A stretch of 64,000 nt of DNA, taken from NCBI RefSeq assembly GCF_017901155.1, contig NZ_CP072800.1, positions 2,383,283 through 2,447,282 on the forward strand, read 5' to 3'. The notes under the pieces were generated by a model that worked only from the letters and a program-made list of their open reading frames with translations, was not told the DNA's origin and made no database searches. The translations under genes and the position numbers were made by a program. Shown piece by piece: positions 18,933 through 28,387 of the stretch. This DNA comes from Candidatus Thiothrix anitrata. Lineage in GTDB: Bacteria > Pseudomonadota > Gammaproteobacteria > Thiotrichales > Thiotrichaceae. The first letter of the stretch is position 1, and every line of letters starts with the position of its first letter.

Positions 18933-19385
18933 TTAGTATGCATTCGTCGTGGTGGTCAGTTCCCGGCGAATGGCTGTATCTAAATGCTGCACTGCCAATG
19001 TACTTAAATCTTCGCCTAATTCAAACGAGTAACCGCGAATCCGCAACACCTGAGCGAGCGGTGCATCCTTGCCGTACACTTGCCGGAACGCATACAGCAA
19101 AGCTGCGGGCGTTAGTGTATGGCTGCTGTAACTGTTGTCCCGTTGTGCGGTGACGGTTTCCAACACGTAGGGCGCGGTGCAACTGACATCCGCATCTACA
19201 AACAGGATGCGTTCACGTCCAACCAGATCGATGATATGTTCGACCTGCAACTGCATGTCGGTGAGACATTCCACGTTGGGCAATTGTATGGCGGCAATGA
19301 CTTCCACCGCTAATACTCCTAAGGCATCATCACCGCGCCCTAGATTGCCGTAACCGAACAACAAGACTGGGGGAATATTATCCAC
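18933..19385 (-). CDS. hoxW: [NiFe] hydrogenase maturation protease
   Basis: This 150-residue endopeptidase removes the C-terminal tail of the HoxH precursor after nickel insertion. The family motif LLFGYGNLGRGDDALG is at residues 8-23. Asp in GDDALG, Asp in LFVDADVS and His in SSHTLTP correspond to the nickel-sensing ligands of the HycI/HybD/HoxW family. It overlaps the end of hoxH by eight bases, so it belongs to the hoxFUYHW operon. Confidence 0.9.
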   Translation of the reverse strand: MDNIPPVLLFGYGNLGRGDDALGVLAVEVIAAIQLPNVECLTDMQLQVEHIIDLVGRERILFVDADVSCTAPYVLETVTAQRDNSYSSHTLTPAALLYAFRQVYGKDAPLAQVLRIRGYSFELGEDLSTLAVQHLDTAIRRELTTTTNAY

Positions 19386-20829
19386 TATGCTTCACCACCC
19401 GGTTCAGTAACTCTCCCTCAAGACTGTACAACTCCACCTGCAATGGCATTTTGCCCAATGCGTGGGTTGCGCACGACAAACACGGGTCATACGCCCGCAC
19501 CGCCACTTCCAGATGATTGAGTAAGCCCTCGGTGATTTCCTGCCCGTCAAGATAGTGGTTTGCCACCGAGCGCACCGATTCATTCATTGCCTGATTATTA
19601 CTGGTAGTGGAAACAATCAGATTGGCTTTTTCGATCAAACCCTGTTCATTGATTTGGTAATGGTGGAACAGCGTACCGCGTGGGGCTTCGATCACACCGA
19701 TACCTTCGGAACGTTTTTCACCCGTGACTACCAAATCGGCACTCATAATGTCGGGGTCGTTGAGCAGTTGCTGAATCGCTTCAGCGCAATGCAGCATTTC
19801 GATCATCCGCGCCCAGTGGAAGGCCAGCGTATCATGCACATACGCGCCATTCGCAAAGGCACGGAAGCGTACCCGTGCGGCTTCCGCCAGTGGGCTAGGG
19901 ATGCTGTCGCACAGGTTGACCCGCGCCAATGGCCCCACTCGATACCAGCCCTTGTCCTTGCCTAGTGCGGTGAGGTAAGGGAATTTCATGTACGACCAGT
20001 TACGCACTTCTTCACGGATCGCTGTGTGGTATTGGGTGTAATCGAACTGATCGAAAATGTCGCTGCCATCGGCACGTCGGGCGCGTAACCCACCGTGATA
20101 CAGTTCCATTTCACCTTGCGCCCCAACCATTCCCAGATAGTTGGTGGGCATGGTAGCAAAAGCGTGGTTTTCCGGGTGTTGCAGGTGGATAGTTTCATTG
20201 AGCGTTACCGCATCCTGTGACCAGCGGATAATGTCGGCAATATCCACCAGCAGGGCTTTGCGTTCGTCTTCGCTCAAGGCTTTGTTCATGCCGCCGGGAA
20301 TCGCTGCCGCGCCGTGGATGCGCTTGCCTGCAATCGCGGCGATGACTTGTTGCCCGTACTTGCGCAGTTTTACGCCTTTCAAACCAATCTCGGGGTAATC
20401 TTCCAACACGCCGACGATATTGCGGTGCGCCAGATTTGAGCCAAAACCGAACAGGAAATCGGGTGATGACAGGTGGAAGAAATGCAGTGCGTGCGATTGC
20501 AACACCTGCCCGAAATGTAGCAGGCGGCGCAACTTGGTGGCGGTCGGGGTCAGCTCATCCACCCCGACAATCTGGTCTACTGCTTTTGCTGCTGCCAAAT
20601 GATGCGAAACCGGGCAGATGCCGCACAGGCGTTGCACAAAATACGGCACTTCGGTGTACGGGCGACCCTGGATGAATTTCTCAAAGCCGCGAAATTCGAC
20701 AATGTGCAAACGCGCTTCTTGCACGTGGTTGTTGGCATCCAGCAGCAGGGTGATTTTGCCATGCCCTTCTACTCTTGATACCGGGTCAATGGCAATGCGG
20801 CGTGATCCGTCAGTTTGATTGTTTTCCAT
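19378..20829 (-). CDS. hoxH: NAD-reducing hydrogenase large subunit HoxH
   Basis: The 483-residue protein carries the NiFe active site of a bidirectional, cytoplasmic group 3d hydrogenase. The first Cys pair is in RLCGICPVSHH (residues 67-77) and the second in DPCLSCATH (448-456). After His456 a 27-residue tail starting ALGKMPL remains, the part expected to be cut by HoxW. Length and both motifs agree with HoxH rather than the membrane-bound uptake type. It is preceded by hoxY ten bases upstream. Accessory hyp genes are not in the window and must be elsewhere. Confidence 0.95.
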   Translation of the reverse strand: MENNQTDGSRRIAIDPVSRVEGHGKITLLLDANNHVQEARLHIVEFRGFEKFIQGRPYTEVPYFVQRLCGICPVSHHLAAAKAVDQIVGVDELTPTATKLRRLLHFGQVLQSHALHFFHLSSPDFLFGFGSNLAHRNIVGVLEDYPEIGLKGVKLRKYGQQVIAAIAGKRIHGAAAIPGGMNKALSEDERKALLVDIADIIRWSQDAVTLNETIHLQHPENHAFATMPTNYLGMVGAQGEMELYHGGLRARRADGSDIFDQFDYTQYHTAIREEVRNWSYMKFPYLTALGKDKGWYRVGPLARVNLCDSIPSPLAEAARVRFRAFANGAYVHDTLAFHWARMIEMLHCAEAIQQLLNDPDIMSADLVVTGEKRSEGIGVIEAPRGTLFHHYQINEQGLIEKANLIVSTTSNNQAMNESVRSVANHYLDGQEITEGLLNHLEVAVRAYDPCLSCATHALGKMPLQVELYSLEGELLNRVVKHSG

Positions 20830-20839
20830 CTGTAGCCCC

Positions 20840-21376
20840 TTAATCGTAATGCAGCATAGCTTTCGGTAAGGACGGTTCCTTTCCAGCTAACAAGTCGCTC
20901 AAAATGGTGAAAAACGCATCGCCCGATGGTGGACAGCCCGGCAGGTAGTAATCCACCCGCACCACGTCGTGCAGGGGGTGAACCTTGGATAGCAGCAGCG
21001 GCAATTCAGGATCGGACGGAATCATCGGGTTATCTACTCCCACGCCGTTTACATAGGCTTCTTCCAGACACTCCTGCACGGTGTAATGGTTGCGCATCGC
21101 CGGAACACCGCCGTTGATGGCACACGCCCCGACCGCAATCAGAATTTTGCATTGCTGGCGGAATTCACGTAGCACATGCACGTTTTCGGCATTACACAGC
21201 CCGCCTTCCACCAGACCAATGTCGCAGGGATGGCAATGTTTGATGTCGGTAAGGGGGGAGCGGTCAAGCTCAATGTGTTCCAGCAAGTCGACCAGCCGCT
21301 CATCCATATCCAGAAACGACATGTGGCAACCGAAACAGCCTGCCAGTGAAGTGGTGGCAATCCGAATTTTACTCAT
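20840..21376 (-). CDS. hoxY: NAD-reducing hydrogenase small subunit HoxY
   Basis: This 178-residue subunit carries the proximal [4Fe-4S] cluster that takes electrons from HoxH. Its ligands are in SLAGCFGCHMS near the start, GACAINGG in the middle, and LPGCPPSGDAF near the C-terminus. I choose the ATG at 21374-21376 (start MSKIRIATTS), which has GGAG upstream and overlaps hoxU by eight bases. The frame is open upstream to 21457, but those 27 extra residues do not look like HoxY. Confidence 0.93.
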   Translation of the reverse strand: MSKIRIATTSLAGCFGCHMSFLDMDERLVDLLEHIELDRSPLTDIKHCHPCDIGLVEGGLCNAENVHVLREFRQQCKILIAVGACAINGGVPAMRNHYTVQECLEEAYVNGVGVDNPMIPSDPELPLLLSKVHPLHDVVRVDYYLPGCPPSGDAFFTILSDLLAGKEPSLPKAMLHYD

Positions 21377-22100
21377 CGTGATGCTCCGTTTTTTGTAGGC
21401 CAACTTGGGCAACATCGGACTCGGTAACCGAATGCAAATCGAAAGTGCGTCGCCCAAATGCTACTTCAACGCCGTGATTTTTCGGTAGGATTGCCCCAAC
21501 CGGACAAATGTGTGCTGCCGAATCATCCAAGGTCAGATTGCTGTCGCCCAGTTTGCCGCTGTGGGTGTTGACGATAATGTGGGAATTTACACCACGTCCA
21601 CCGATGGCGAACACGCTTTTGCCGTCCTGCTCGCGACTGGCACGCACGCACAATTCGCACAGCACGCAACGGTCACGATCCAGTACTAGGTCGGGATGGG
21701 AGGCATCGACTTCGCGCAAAGGGTAAAAAGGCGGAAAATGCCCATCCAACATGCCGAAATGGTAGCCGAGGGCTTGCAGAGTACAGTCGCCGCTTTTCAT
21801 GCAGTTTGGGCATACATGGTTACCTTCCACGAACAGCATTTGCACCAGTGTTTTACGCACCTCCTGTAAGGCGGACGTGTTGTTGTCAACGTTCATCCCA
21901 GCCGCAGCGGGCAAGGTACAGGCGGAAACACTGCGCCCATCTACTTCCACCGTACACAGCTTGCAACTGCCGTGCGGGGTTAACCCCGGTTTGTGGCACA
22001 GGTGCGGAATGTAGATGCCTGCTTCCAATGAGGCATCCATAATGGTTTGTCCGGGTGCGAAAGGGATTTCTTGCCCATCAATAAACAAGGTATTACTCAT
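21369..22100 (-). CDS. hoxU: NAD-reducing hydrogenase diaphorase small subunit HoxU
   Basis: The 243-residue protein resembles the N-terminal part of NuoG. A plant-type [2Fe-2S] domain has Cys35, Cys46, Cys49 and Cys61. A His/Cys cluster motif follows (NHVCPNCMKSGDC). A [4Fe-4S] ferredoxin motif is in DRCVLCELCVRASRE with the distant HICPVGA. It relays electrons between HoxF and HoxY. Its start overlaps hoxF by four bases. Confidence 0.94.
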   Translation of the reverse strand: MSNTLFIDGQEIPFAPGQTIMDASLEAGIYIPHLCHKPGLTPHGSCKLCTVEVDGRSVSACTLPAAAGMNVDNNTSALQEVRKTLVQMLFVEGNHVCPNCMKSGDCTLQALGYHFGMLDGHFPPFYPLREVDASHPDLVLDRDRCVLCELCVRASREQDGKSVFAIGGRGVNSHIIVNTHSGKLGDSNLTLDDSAAHICPVGAILPKNHGVEVAFGRRTFDLHSVTESDVAQVGLQKTEHHDE

Positions 22101-23827
22101 GATAAATGTGCCTCCGCATCATCGCGGTGGGTCAGCTCGCGGGTACTGGCAAGGGCGGCATCCAGATTGAAGAACGGTTCATAATCCTGATGCAGCAAAC
22201 GGTCGGCGTAGACTTGAGGGAATTTCGCCAGCAAATCCAGCAGCGGATTGGCAGCAGTTTGCCCCAGCCCGCAATGCGAACGGCGTTTCATCAGCTTGCC
22301 CAGTCGTACCATTTCCTCACGGTCATAAGCCGTGCCATGCCCAGAGGCGATCTTGTCGAGGTACTTGCACAACAACGGTGTACCGACGCGGCAAGGAGTG
22401 CAAAAGCCGCAGCTTTCGTGGGCAAAGAAATGGGTGAAATTGCGTACTACCGCCAGTAAATCACGCTGTACATCGTAGATCATGATCGAACCGCCAGTGG
22501 CAAGGTCTTCAAATGCCAGCTTGCGCCCGAATTCTGCGCGGCTGACCAGCGTGCCGGAAGGCCCGCCGACCTGTACGGCTTGCGCATCCTGCCCGCCACA
22601 GGTTTCCAACAGGGTTTGCAGGCTAATGCCGAATGGGAGTTCGTAAATGCCGGGTGCGGCGCAATCGCCACTGACGCTGAGGATTTTCGTGCCAGCGGAC
22701 GGTTGCGTGCCGTGGTCGCGGAACCATTGCCCACCATGTACGGCAATGTGAGTGACGGCCAGCAGGGTTTCCACATTATCCACTACCGTCGGTTGCCCCT
22801 GATAGCCGTGGGTGACAGGGAATGGTGGGCGTACCCGTGGCACACCGCGTTTCTGTTCCAGCGATTCCAGCAGGGCGGATTCTTCACCACAGATGTACGC
22901 GCCTGCGCCCAGCACAATGCTGATGTCGAAGTCGAAACCGGGCTGGTTGAGGCTATTTTCGCCCAGCAGATTGGCTGTCCGCATCTTGCTGAGCGTGGCT
23001 TCCAGTGACGGCAAAAGGTAGCGGTATTCGCCGCGCAGGTAGAGGAAACCGTGTTGCGCCTTGATCACGTAAGCGCATAAGGCTATGCCTTCAAACACTT
23101 GTTGTGCAAAGCGGCTCAGCAACACCCGATCCTTGAAGGTGCCGGGTTCGCCTTCGTCGGCATTGCACACCACGTAATGTTGCGGGGCAGCAGCATCGCG
23201 GCAGTATTGCCATTTCATGGCTGTAGGGAAACCAGCCCCGCCGCGCCCGCGCAGGCCGGATTGCTTGATTTCAGCCAGTAACTGCTCTGCACCAGCCTGA
23301 ACCGCTGCCCGCAATCCGTCGCCGCTGGACACGGTGTCGTTGAGCAACAAACCGGGGTGGCGGATATTGTCCTGCACTGCAAACCAGTCGGTAGGCCATT
23401 CATTCAGCGGGGTGGCGGCATTCACCAAGTTCGCCAGATGCTGCAATTGCGCAGCGGTCAGTCTGATTAGGGTACGCCCGTTGACCAAGGCAGCAGCACC
23501 TTGGTCACACATCCCCACGCACGAAGTCTGGTCAATGCTGACCAAGCCATCGGCACGAGTTACACCGGGTTGCACATCCAGTAAGTCGCACAACTGCTGC
23601 ATCAGCACTAAATCACCGCAACTGGTGCAATGGCTGAACAGGATGTCGAAACGCCCGCGTGGGCTACGGTGGAAAAAACTGTAAAAATCAATCACAGATT
23701 CCACTTGGCTGACGGGTAAATTCAGCTCGGCGGTGAGCGGCACTATTGTCTCAGGGGGAATATGTTGATATTGCTGCTGCAAGGCGTGCAGACGGTGGAG
23801 CAGATGTGGGTAGGGTGCTTTTGACAT
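22097..23827 (-). CDS. hoxF: NAD-reducing hydrogenase diaphorase large subunit HoxF
   Basis: This 576-residue protein is a NuoE-NuoF fusion that binds FMN, NAD(H) and iron-sulfur clusters. The N-terminal 150 residues are NuoE-like (SHCTSC at about 66-70, SCVGMC at 102-107). The NuoF part has the NADH/FMN loop GRGGAGFP (194-201), GAGAYICGEES (307-317) and ESCGFCTPCRVG (471-482), with a distal Cys in RSHCGLGQ. It is the first gene of hoxFUYHW. A TATACT -10-like box lies upstream on the minus strand, without a convincing -35. The operon is divergent from the phosphoribulokinase homologue. Confidence 0.95.
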   Translation of the reverse strand: MSKAPYPHLLHRLHALQQQYQHIPPETIVPLTAELNLPVSQVESVIDFYSFFHRSPRGRFDILFSHCTSCGDLVLMQQLCDLLDVQPGVTRADGLVSIDQTSCVGMCDQGAAALVNGRTLIRLTAAQLQHLANLVNAATPLNEWPTDWFAVQDNIRHPGLLLNDTVSSGDGLRAAVQAGAEQLLAEIKQSGLRGRGGAGFPTAMKWQYCRDAAAPQHYVVCNADEGEPGTFKDRVLLSRFAQQVFEGIALCAYVIKAQHGFLYLRGEYRYLLPSLEATLSKMRTANLLGENSLNQPGFDFDISIVLGAGAYICGEESALLESLEQKRGVPRVRPPFPVTHGYQGQPTVVDNVETLLAVTHIAVHGGQWFRDHGTQPSAGTKILSVSGDCAAPGIYELPFGISLQTLLETCGGQDAQAVQVGGPSGTLVSRAEFGRKLAFEDLATGGSIMIYDVQRDLLAVVRNFTHFFAHESCGFCTPCRVGTPLLCKYLDKIASGHGTAYDREEMVRLGKLMKRRSHCGLGQTAANPLLDLLAKFPQVYADRLLHQDYEPFFNLDAALASTRELTHRDDAEAHLS

Positions 23828-23957
23828 GGGCTTGGAAACCTCTTTGGAGTGCTTCTAGGCTCAGTATAGCATGGATACTAACGCGCCATTTCTCTATCCC
23901 AACAGAATCCGCAGATGTTATGCTTTGCACATCAGCTTTTTTGGAAAGGATGTCGTC

Positions 23958-24884
23958 ATGTCAGTAAAACACCCTATTGTCGCGATTACCGGTGCGATGG
24001 AATCAGGTTCTATTGCGGTTATTCAGGCACTAGAGCGGATTTTTTATCGTGAGCGTGTTAAAGCTGCCTATATTGATGGTAGTGCATTTCGGCGTTATGA
24101 CCGTTTAGCCATGCGTGCTGAAGTCAGCAAAGCTAAAGCGGAAGGCCGTGTATTAGGGCATTTTGGGCCAAGTGGTAATCACTTGGACAAATTGGAAAGC
24201 TTATTTTTTGAATACGCTGCCATTGGTAAAGGTTTGTACCGTCATTATTTGCATACGCCAGAGCAAGCGGCTAAATACGGGCAAGCGGTGGGAACATTCA
24301 CAGCTTGGGAAAGCATGGATCCTGACAGCGATTTGTTATTGTATCGTGGTTTACATGGCGCGGCTTTGGTGGATGATATTGATATTTCACAGTATCCTGA
24401 TTTGTCGATTGGGATTGCACCTAATGCCAACCTAGAGTGGATGGCTAAAATTCAGCACGAAACCCGCCAGCGTGAGGTGTCCTTGGATGAGGTGAAGCGC
24501 GGTTTGCTGAACCGTTTGCACGATTATGTTCACCACATTACGCCACAGTTCATGCGTACCCATGTCAATTTCCAACTGATTCCATTAGTGGACACGTCTG
24601 ACCCGTTTGCGGCAGAACCCGTGCCAACAGCCGATGAATGTTACTTAATCATTCATTTTTGCGATAAATATTGGCCCAATTTCCAGCCCTTGTTAAAGGA
24701 TATTCCTGGTGCTTTTATGTCACGTCGCAACACCATGGTGGTGCCGAGCAGCAAGATGTTAATGGCGATTGAGCTGGTATTGATGCCGATTATTCGTGAC
24801 TTGATTATGGCGAGCCGTGAATTGCGTGGCATTACCGATGTTCCTGAAGATCGGGGTGCCGGATTGAGTGGTTGGGTACTATAA
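23958..24884 (+). CDS. Phosphoribulokinase homologue with altered active site
   Basis: The 308-residue protein aligns over its full length with class I phosphoribulokinases (HFGPSGN, GTFTAW, GLHGA, ITPQF.RTHVNFQ, VDTSDPF, ISR-like MSRRNT). However, residues known to matter in the Rhodobacter enzyme are changed, with matching numbering. The P-loop GSSGAGTS reads GAMESGSI (12-19). Catalytic Asp42 is Ser, His45 is Arg, Glu131 is Arg (residue 130), Arg168 is His and Asp169 is Glu. Arg49 and Lys165 are kept. It is therefore probably not an active kinase on ribulose 5-phosphate. ATG 23958 has AAAGGA seven bases upstream; an upstream in-frame start at 23871 has no such site. It is divergent from hoxF. 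Confidence 0.88.
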   Translation: MSVKHPIVAITGAMESGSIAVIQALERIFYRERVKAAYIDGSAFRRYDRLAMRAEVSKAKAEGRVLGHFGPSGNHLDKLESLFFEYAAIGKGLYRHYLHTPEQAAKYGQAVGTFTAWESMDPDSDLLLYRGLHGAALVDDIDISQYPDLSIGIAPNANLEWMAKIQHETRQREVSLDEVKRGLLNRLHDYVHHITPQFMRTHVNFQLIPLVDTSDPFAAEPVPTADECYLIIHFCDKYWPNFQPLLKDIPGAFMSRRNTMVVPSSKMLMAIELVLMPIIRDLIMASRELRGITDVPEDRGAGLSGWVL

Positions 24885-24908
24885 ACAGCCAACCACTTCG
24901 CCACTGGT

Positions 24909-26507
24909 TTAGTACGGATGATAGGTGGTAATGGGGTCAAGTATCGTGGGTACTCCATCCATTCGGGCATCCGTTTTAGGGTAGTCCAATGTATAATGCA
25001 ACCCACGACTTTCCTTGCGTAATAGGGCAGAACGGATAATTAACCGTGCCACAATGGCTAAATTGCGTAATTCAATCAAGTCGCTGCTGATACGAAAATT
25101 GGCGTAATATTCGTCAATTTCCCGTAACAGCAATTCAATCCGGTTACGGGCGCGTTCAAGGCGTTTAGTGGTACGTACAATCCCGACGTAATCCCACATA
25201 AAGCGGCGAATTTCATCCCAGTTATGGGTAATCACCACGCGCTCATCCGAGTCTGTCACCCGACTTTCATCCCACACTGGCATAGGTAAATCCAGCGGGA
25301 TTTCGTTGAGGCGTGCGCTAATGTCGTGTCCTGCGGCCTGCCCATAAACAATGCACTCCAGCAACGAGTTACTCGCCATGCGGTTCGCGCCATGCAAGCC
25401 AGTGTAAGAAGCTTCACCAATGCAATACAGCGTGTCAACATCAGTGCGCCCGTTTAAATCAGTCATCACCCCGCCGCAGGTGTAATGCGCTGCGGGTACG
25501 ACTGGCACGGGTTGCTTGCTCATGTCATAGCCGAATTTTTCACAAGTGGCGTACACATTGGGGAAGTGATTAATAATGAAATCTTTTGGTTTGTGGCTAA
25601 TATCGAGATAAACGCAATCCAGCCCCAGCCGTTTCATTTCGTGGTCGATGGCGCGAGCCACTATGTCGCGTGGGGCTAATTCTGCACGCGGGTCAAAACG
25701 CGGCATGAAACGGGTTCCGTCCGGCAATAATAAACGTCCGCCTTCGCCGCGCACCGCTTCGGTGATAAGGCTGGATTTTGCGTGCGGGTGGTACAAACAG
25801 GTGGGGTGGAATTGCATGAATTCCATATTGGCGACCCGACACCCCGCCCGCCAAGCCATAGCAATCCCATCGCCGCTTGCCCCGTCGGGGTTGCTAGTAT
25901 ACAGATAAACTTTGCTGGCTCCGCCGGTAGCAATGGTGGTAAAGCGTGCTTGCAAGGTACTAATTTTTCTGGTTTTTCGATTAAAAATGTACGCGCCCAC
26001 GCAACGGTTATCCCGATGACCGAGTTTACGGCTGGTAATTAAATCAATCGCAATATGGTGTTCCAGCACAGTGATATTCGGGCGACGCTTGATTTGTGCC
26101 ACGAGGGTATTTTCAATCGCTGCACCACTGGCATCGGCGGCGTGCGCAATGCGGCGGTGGCTATGACCGCCTTCACGGGTTAAGTGCAGGCGTGACTGGT
26201 CGTGTTCATCGCGGGTAAACGGCACACCTGCATCTAACAACCACTCGATAGATTTCGCCCCGTTTTCAGCAGTCATGCGCACCACATCTGTATTACACAA
26301 GCCCGCACCGGCATTGAGTGTATCCTCAACGTGTGAATCCACGCTGTCGGTTGCGTCTAGTACCGCCGACATACCACCTTGCGCATACACTGTACTGCCT
26401 TCGGTAATCACGTCTTTGCTTAAAATCGCAATCGTGCAGGTTTCCGGCAAACTGAGCGCGAGAGTAAGTCCGGCAGCACCGCTGCCAATAATAAGCACGT
26501 CGTACAC
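24909..26507 (-). CDS. nadB: L-aspartate oxidase
   Basis: This 532-residue flavoenzyme oxidises aspartate to iminoaspartate, the first step of NAD synthesis. The FAD motif [18 protein letters not shown] is at the N-terminus. [32 protein letters not shown] and [12 protein letters not shown], with the active-site Arg region and [15 protein letters not shown], are all typical of NadB and separate it from succinate dehydrogenase. It is followed upstream by the esterase gene 13 bases away on the same strand. NadA and NadC are not in the window. Confidence 0.97.
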   Translation of the reverse strand: MYDVLIIGSGAAGLTLALSLPETCTIAILSKDVITEGSTVYAQGGMSAVLDATDSVDSHVEDTLNAGAGLCNTDVVRMTAENGAKSIEWLLDAGVPFTRDEHDQSRLHLTREGGHSHRRIAHAADASGAAIENTLVAQIKRRPNITVLEHHIAIDLITSRKLGHRDNRCVGAYIFNRKTRKISTLQARFTTIATGGASKVYLYTSNPDGASGDGIAMAWRAGCRVANMEFMQFHPTCLYHPHAKSSLITEAVRGEGGRLLLPDGTRFMPRFDPRAELAPRDIVARAIDHEMKRLGLDCVYLDISHKPKDFIINHFPNVYATCEKFGYDMSKQPVPVVPAAHYTCGGVMTDLNGRTDVDTLYCIGEASYTGLHGANRMASNSLLECIVYGQAAGHDISARLNEIPLDLPMPVWDESRVTDSDERVVITHNWDEIRRFMWDYVGIVRTTKRLERARNRIELLLREIDEYYANFRISSDLIELRNLAIVARLIIRSALLRKESRGLHYTLDYPKTDARMDGVPTILDPITTYHPY

Positions 26508-26520
26508 AATGTAACTCCTA

Positions 26521-27216
26521 TTAGGGGGCGATATATCGTTCGCACAACCACGCCCGCAAACACTGCCCCACTTCTACAATTTCTTCCGCAGAAACACCGT
26601 GTTCCAGCGGATATTCCGAATACTGTGGCGCATACCCGCGCTCACGCAGCCAGTGATACGCCTTGAGTGCCAGTAAATCCGGCACAATCGTGTCCTGCTT
26701 GCCGTGGAAAATGTGGATTGGTAATTGCGCATTTGCTGCATTCAGCGCAACCGTATCTGTCGTAGCAAAATACGTCGACAGTGCCAGCAAGCCCGCCAGC
26801 GGTTTGGGGTAACTCAATGCGGCCTGATACGCCACCGCGCCGCCTTGCGAAAAGCCTGCAATCACAATGCGTTCGCTGGGAATGCCGCGTGCGATTTCGC
26901 GCTCAATCAGCTTGCCCACCTCGCGAGCGGAGGCTTGCAATTGCGCCACATCCACTTTGCGGTCGAGGTCGATTTCCAAAATGTCATACCAAGCAGGCAT
27001 CACATAACCGCCGTTGACAGTCACTGGCAACTCCGGCGCGTGCGGAAAAATAAACCGAATCCCGTGATCGGGCGGCAAACCCAATTCGGGAATAATCGGC
27101 ACAAAATCGTTTCCATCCGCGCCCAAACCGTGCAGCCAAATGACCGCAGCAGTAGCGGGGGAGGTCGGTTCAATTTCGACAGCAGGTAAATAATGCATCA
27201 GTGTTTTATCCGTCAA
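26521..27216 (-). CDS. Alpha/beta-hydrolase, carboxylesterase/phospholipase family
   Basis: The 231-residue protein belongs to the short carboxylesterase/acyl-protein-thioesterase family (PF02230). The start region [20 protein letters not shown], the oxyanion sequence and the nucleophile elbow [17 protein letters not shown] (catalytic Ser, about residue 120) are clear. The catalytic Asp lies in the HGKQDTIVP stretch and the His in [11 protein letters not shown]. It acts in the cytoplasm on esters whose identity cannot be told. It lies between nadB and a small Cys-rich gene, all on the minus strand. Confidence 0.9.
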   Translation of the reverse strand: MTDKTLMHYLPAVEIEPTSPATAAVIWLHGLGADGNDFVPIIPELGLPPDHGIRFIFPHAPELPVTVNGGYVMPAWYDILEIDLDRKVDVAQLQASAREVGKLIEREIARGIPSERIVIAGFSQGGAVAYQAALSYPKPLAGLLALSTYFATTDTVALNAANAQLPIHIFHGKQDTIVPDLLALKAYHWLRERGYAPQYSEYPLEHGVSAEEIVEVGQCLRAWLCERYIAP

Positions 27217-27237
27217 TCGTGGGGGTAGTGGATTGGA

Positions 27238-27402
27238 TCATGGCGTACTCTCTTTGTCCTTGTTTTCTAGTTGGCGTTGTGTTTCTTCCCATTGCTGTAA
27301 TGCTGCGCGGTAAATGTCCCACACGCAGGGGTCACAGCCGCTTTCGCAGCATTCGTTGGGGGCGGGTGGTTGTGGCTTTTCGGTGATGGGTGATTGTTGC
27401 AT
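27238..27402 (-). CDS. Small Cys-rich oxidoreductase-like domain protein
   Basis: This 54-residue gene starts at ATG 27400-27402, with AAGGAG eight bases upstream. The protein has the motif NECCESGCDPCVWDIY (residues 17-32), the core of the oxidoreductase-like domain family (PF09791), which is also found in fungal and animal mitochondrial proteins. Four Cys sit in nine residues, so a metal or disulfide site is likely. The rest is a helical, charged tail (LQQWEETQRQLENKDKEST). It lies between the esterase gene and prmB on the same strand. Its function is not known. Confidence 0.85.
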   Translation of the reverse strand: MQQSPITEKPQPPAPNECCESGCDPCVWDIYRAALQQWEETQRQLENKDKESTP

Positions 27403-27418
27403 AGTGGTTGCTCCTTAG

Positions 27419-28324
27419 TTACCGTGCTACGGTCAACTCACGCACTTGCGCGGCAGTCAGTAAAAACACCCCGTCACCGCCGCGTTCAAACGTTAACCAG
27501 TGGAATTCCACATCTGGGTAAGCCGCTTGCAGGGCGTATTGGCTATTGCCGACTTCCACGATCAAAATCCCGTGATCGCTCAAATGTTCAGCGGCATCAC
27601 GTAAAATGCGGTGTGCGTGTTCCAAGCCGTCATGCCCGGAAGCGAGTGCTAATTCAGCCGGTTCGTGCAAAAACTCAGGGGTTAATGCCGCCATGTCATC
27701 CGCATCCACATACGGCGGGTTGCTCACAATAATGTCGTATTGCCCGTGCAGATTTTCAAATAAATCGGATTGAATCGCTTGTGCTTGCCCCTGCAAATGA
27801 TGGCGTTCGATATTGATTGTCGCGACTGCCAGTGCGTCGCTGGAAATATCGCTCAGGTCAATTTGTGCGTGCGGAAATGCATACGCGCAGGCAATGCCAA
27901 TACAGCCGCTACCCGTGCATAAATCCAGCACACGATTGACTTCAAATGGCTCAATCCACGGTGCGAACTGCTTTTCAATGGTTTCCGCAATCGGTGAGCG
28001 TGGCACTAATACGCGCTCATCCACGTAAAACGGTAAGCCCAAAAACCAGCCTTCGCGGGTCAAATACGCTGCGGGTTTGCGGGTTTCAATGCGTTGTTGG
28101 ATGATTTCAGCCAGTGCAGCGCGTTCTACGGTGGTTAAACGGCTATCAAAATACAAATCGGGGGTATCTACCGGCAAATGCAGCGTATGCAGCACCAAAT
28201 AAGCCGCTTCATCAATCGCAGAAGCCATGCCGTGCGAAAAACTCAGGTTGGCAGCCGCAAAATGACTCGCACCCCAGCGGATATAGTCTTTGATGGTACA
28301 CAGTTCGGTGTGATTGAAATCCAT
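27419..28324 (-). CDS. prmB: Ribosomal protein L3 N5-glutamine methyltransferase PrmB
   Basis: This 301-residue methyltransferase modifies a Gln of ribosomal protein L3. The N-terminal [23 protein letters not shown] matches PrmB rather than the release-factor enzyme PrmC. The SAM-binding [14 protein letters not shown] is at about residues 134-147. The substrate-binding [13 protein letters not shown] (NPPY) is at about 200-212. It is divergent from psd. Confidence 0.95.
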   Translation of the reverse strand: MDFNHTELCTIKDYIRWGASHFAAANLSFSHGMASAIDEAAYLVLHTLHLPVDTPDLYFDSRLTTVERAALAEIIQQRIETRKPAAYLTREGWFLGLPFYVDERVLVPRSPIAETIEKQFAPWIEPFEVNRVLDLCTGSGCIGIACAYAFPHAQIDLSDISSDALAVATINIERHHLQGQAQAIQSDLFENLHGQYDIIVSNPPYVDADDMAALTPEFLHEPAELALASGHDGLEHAHRILRDAAEHLSDHGILIVEVGNSQYALQAAYPDVEFHWLTFERGGDGVFLLTAAQVRELTVAR

Positions 28325-28387
28325 AAGTTACACAACTGGCTAAAAGTGCCGTATCATCCCGCATTTGCAACCAAAACAGCAACACCC

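Noticed and set aside
23871-23957. N-terminal extension of the phosphoribulokinase homologue
   Set aside because: The extension is not PRK-like, and the ATG at 23958 has a strong ribosome site.
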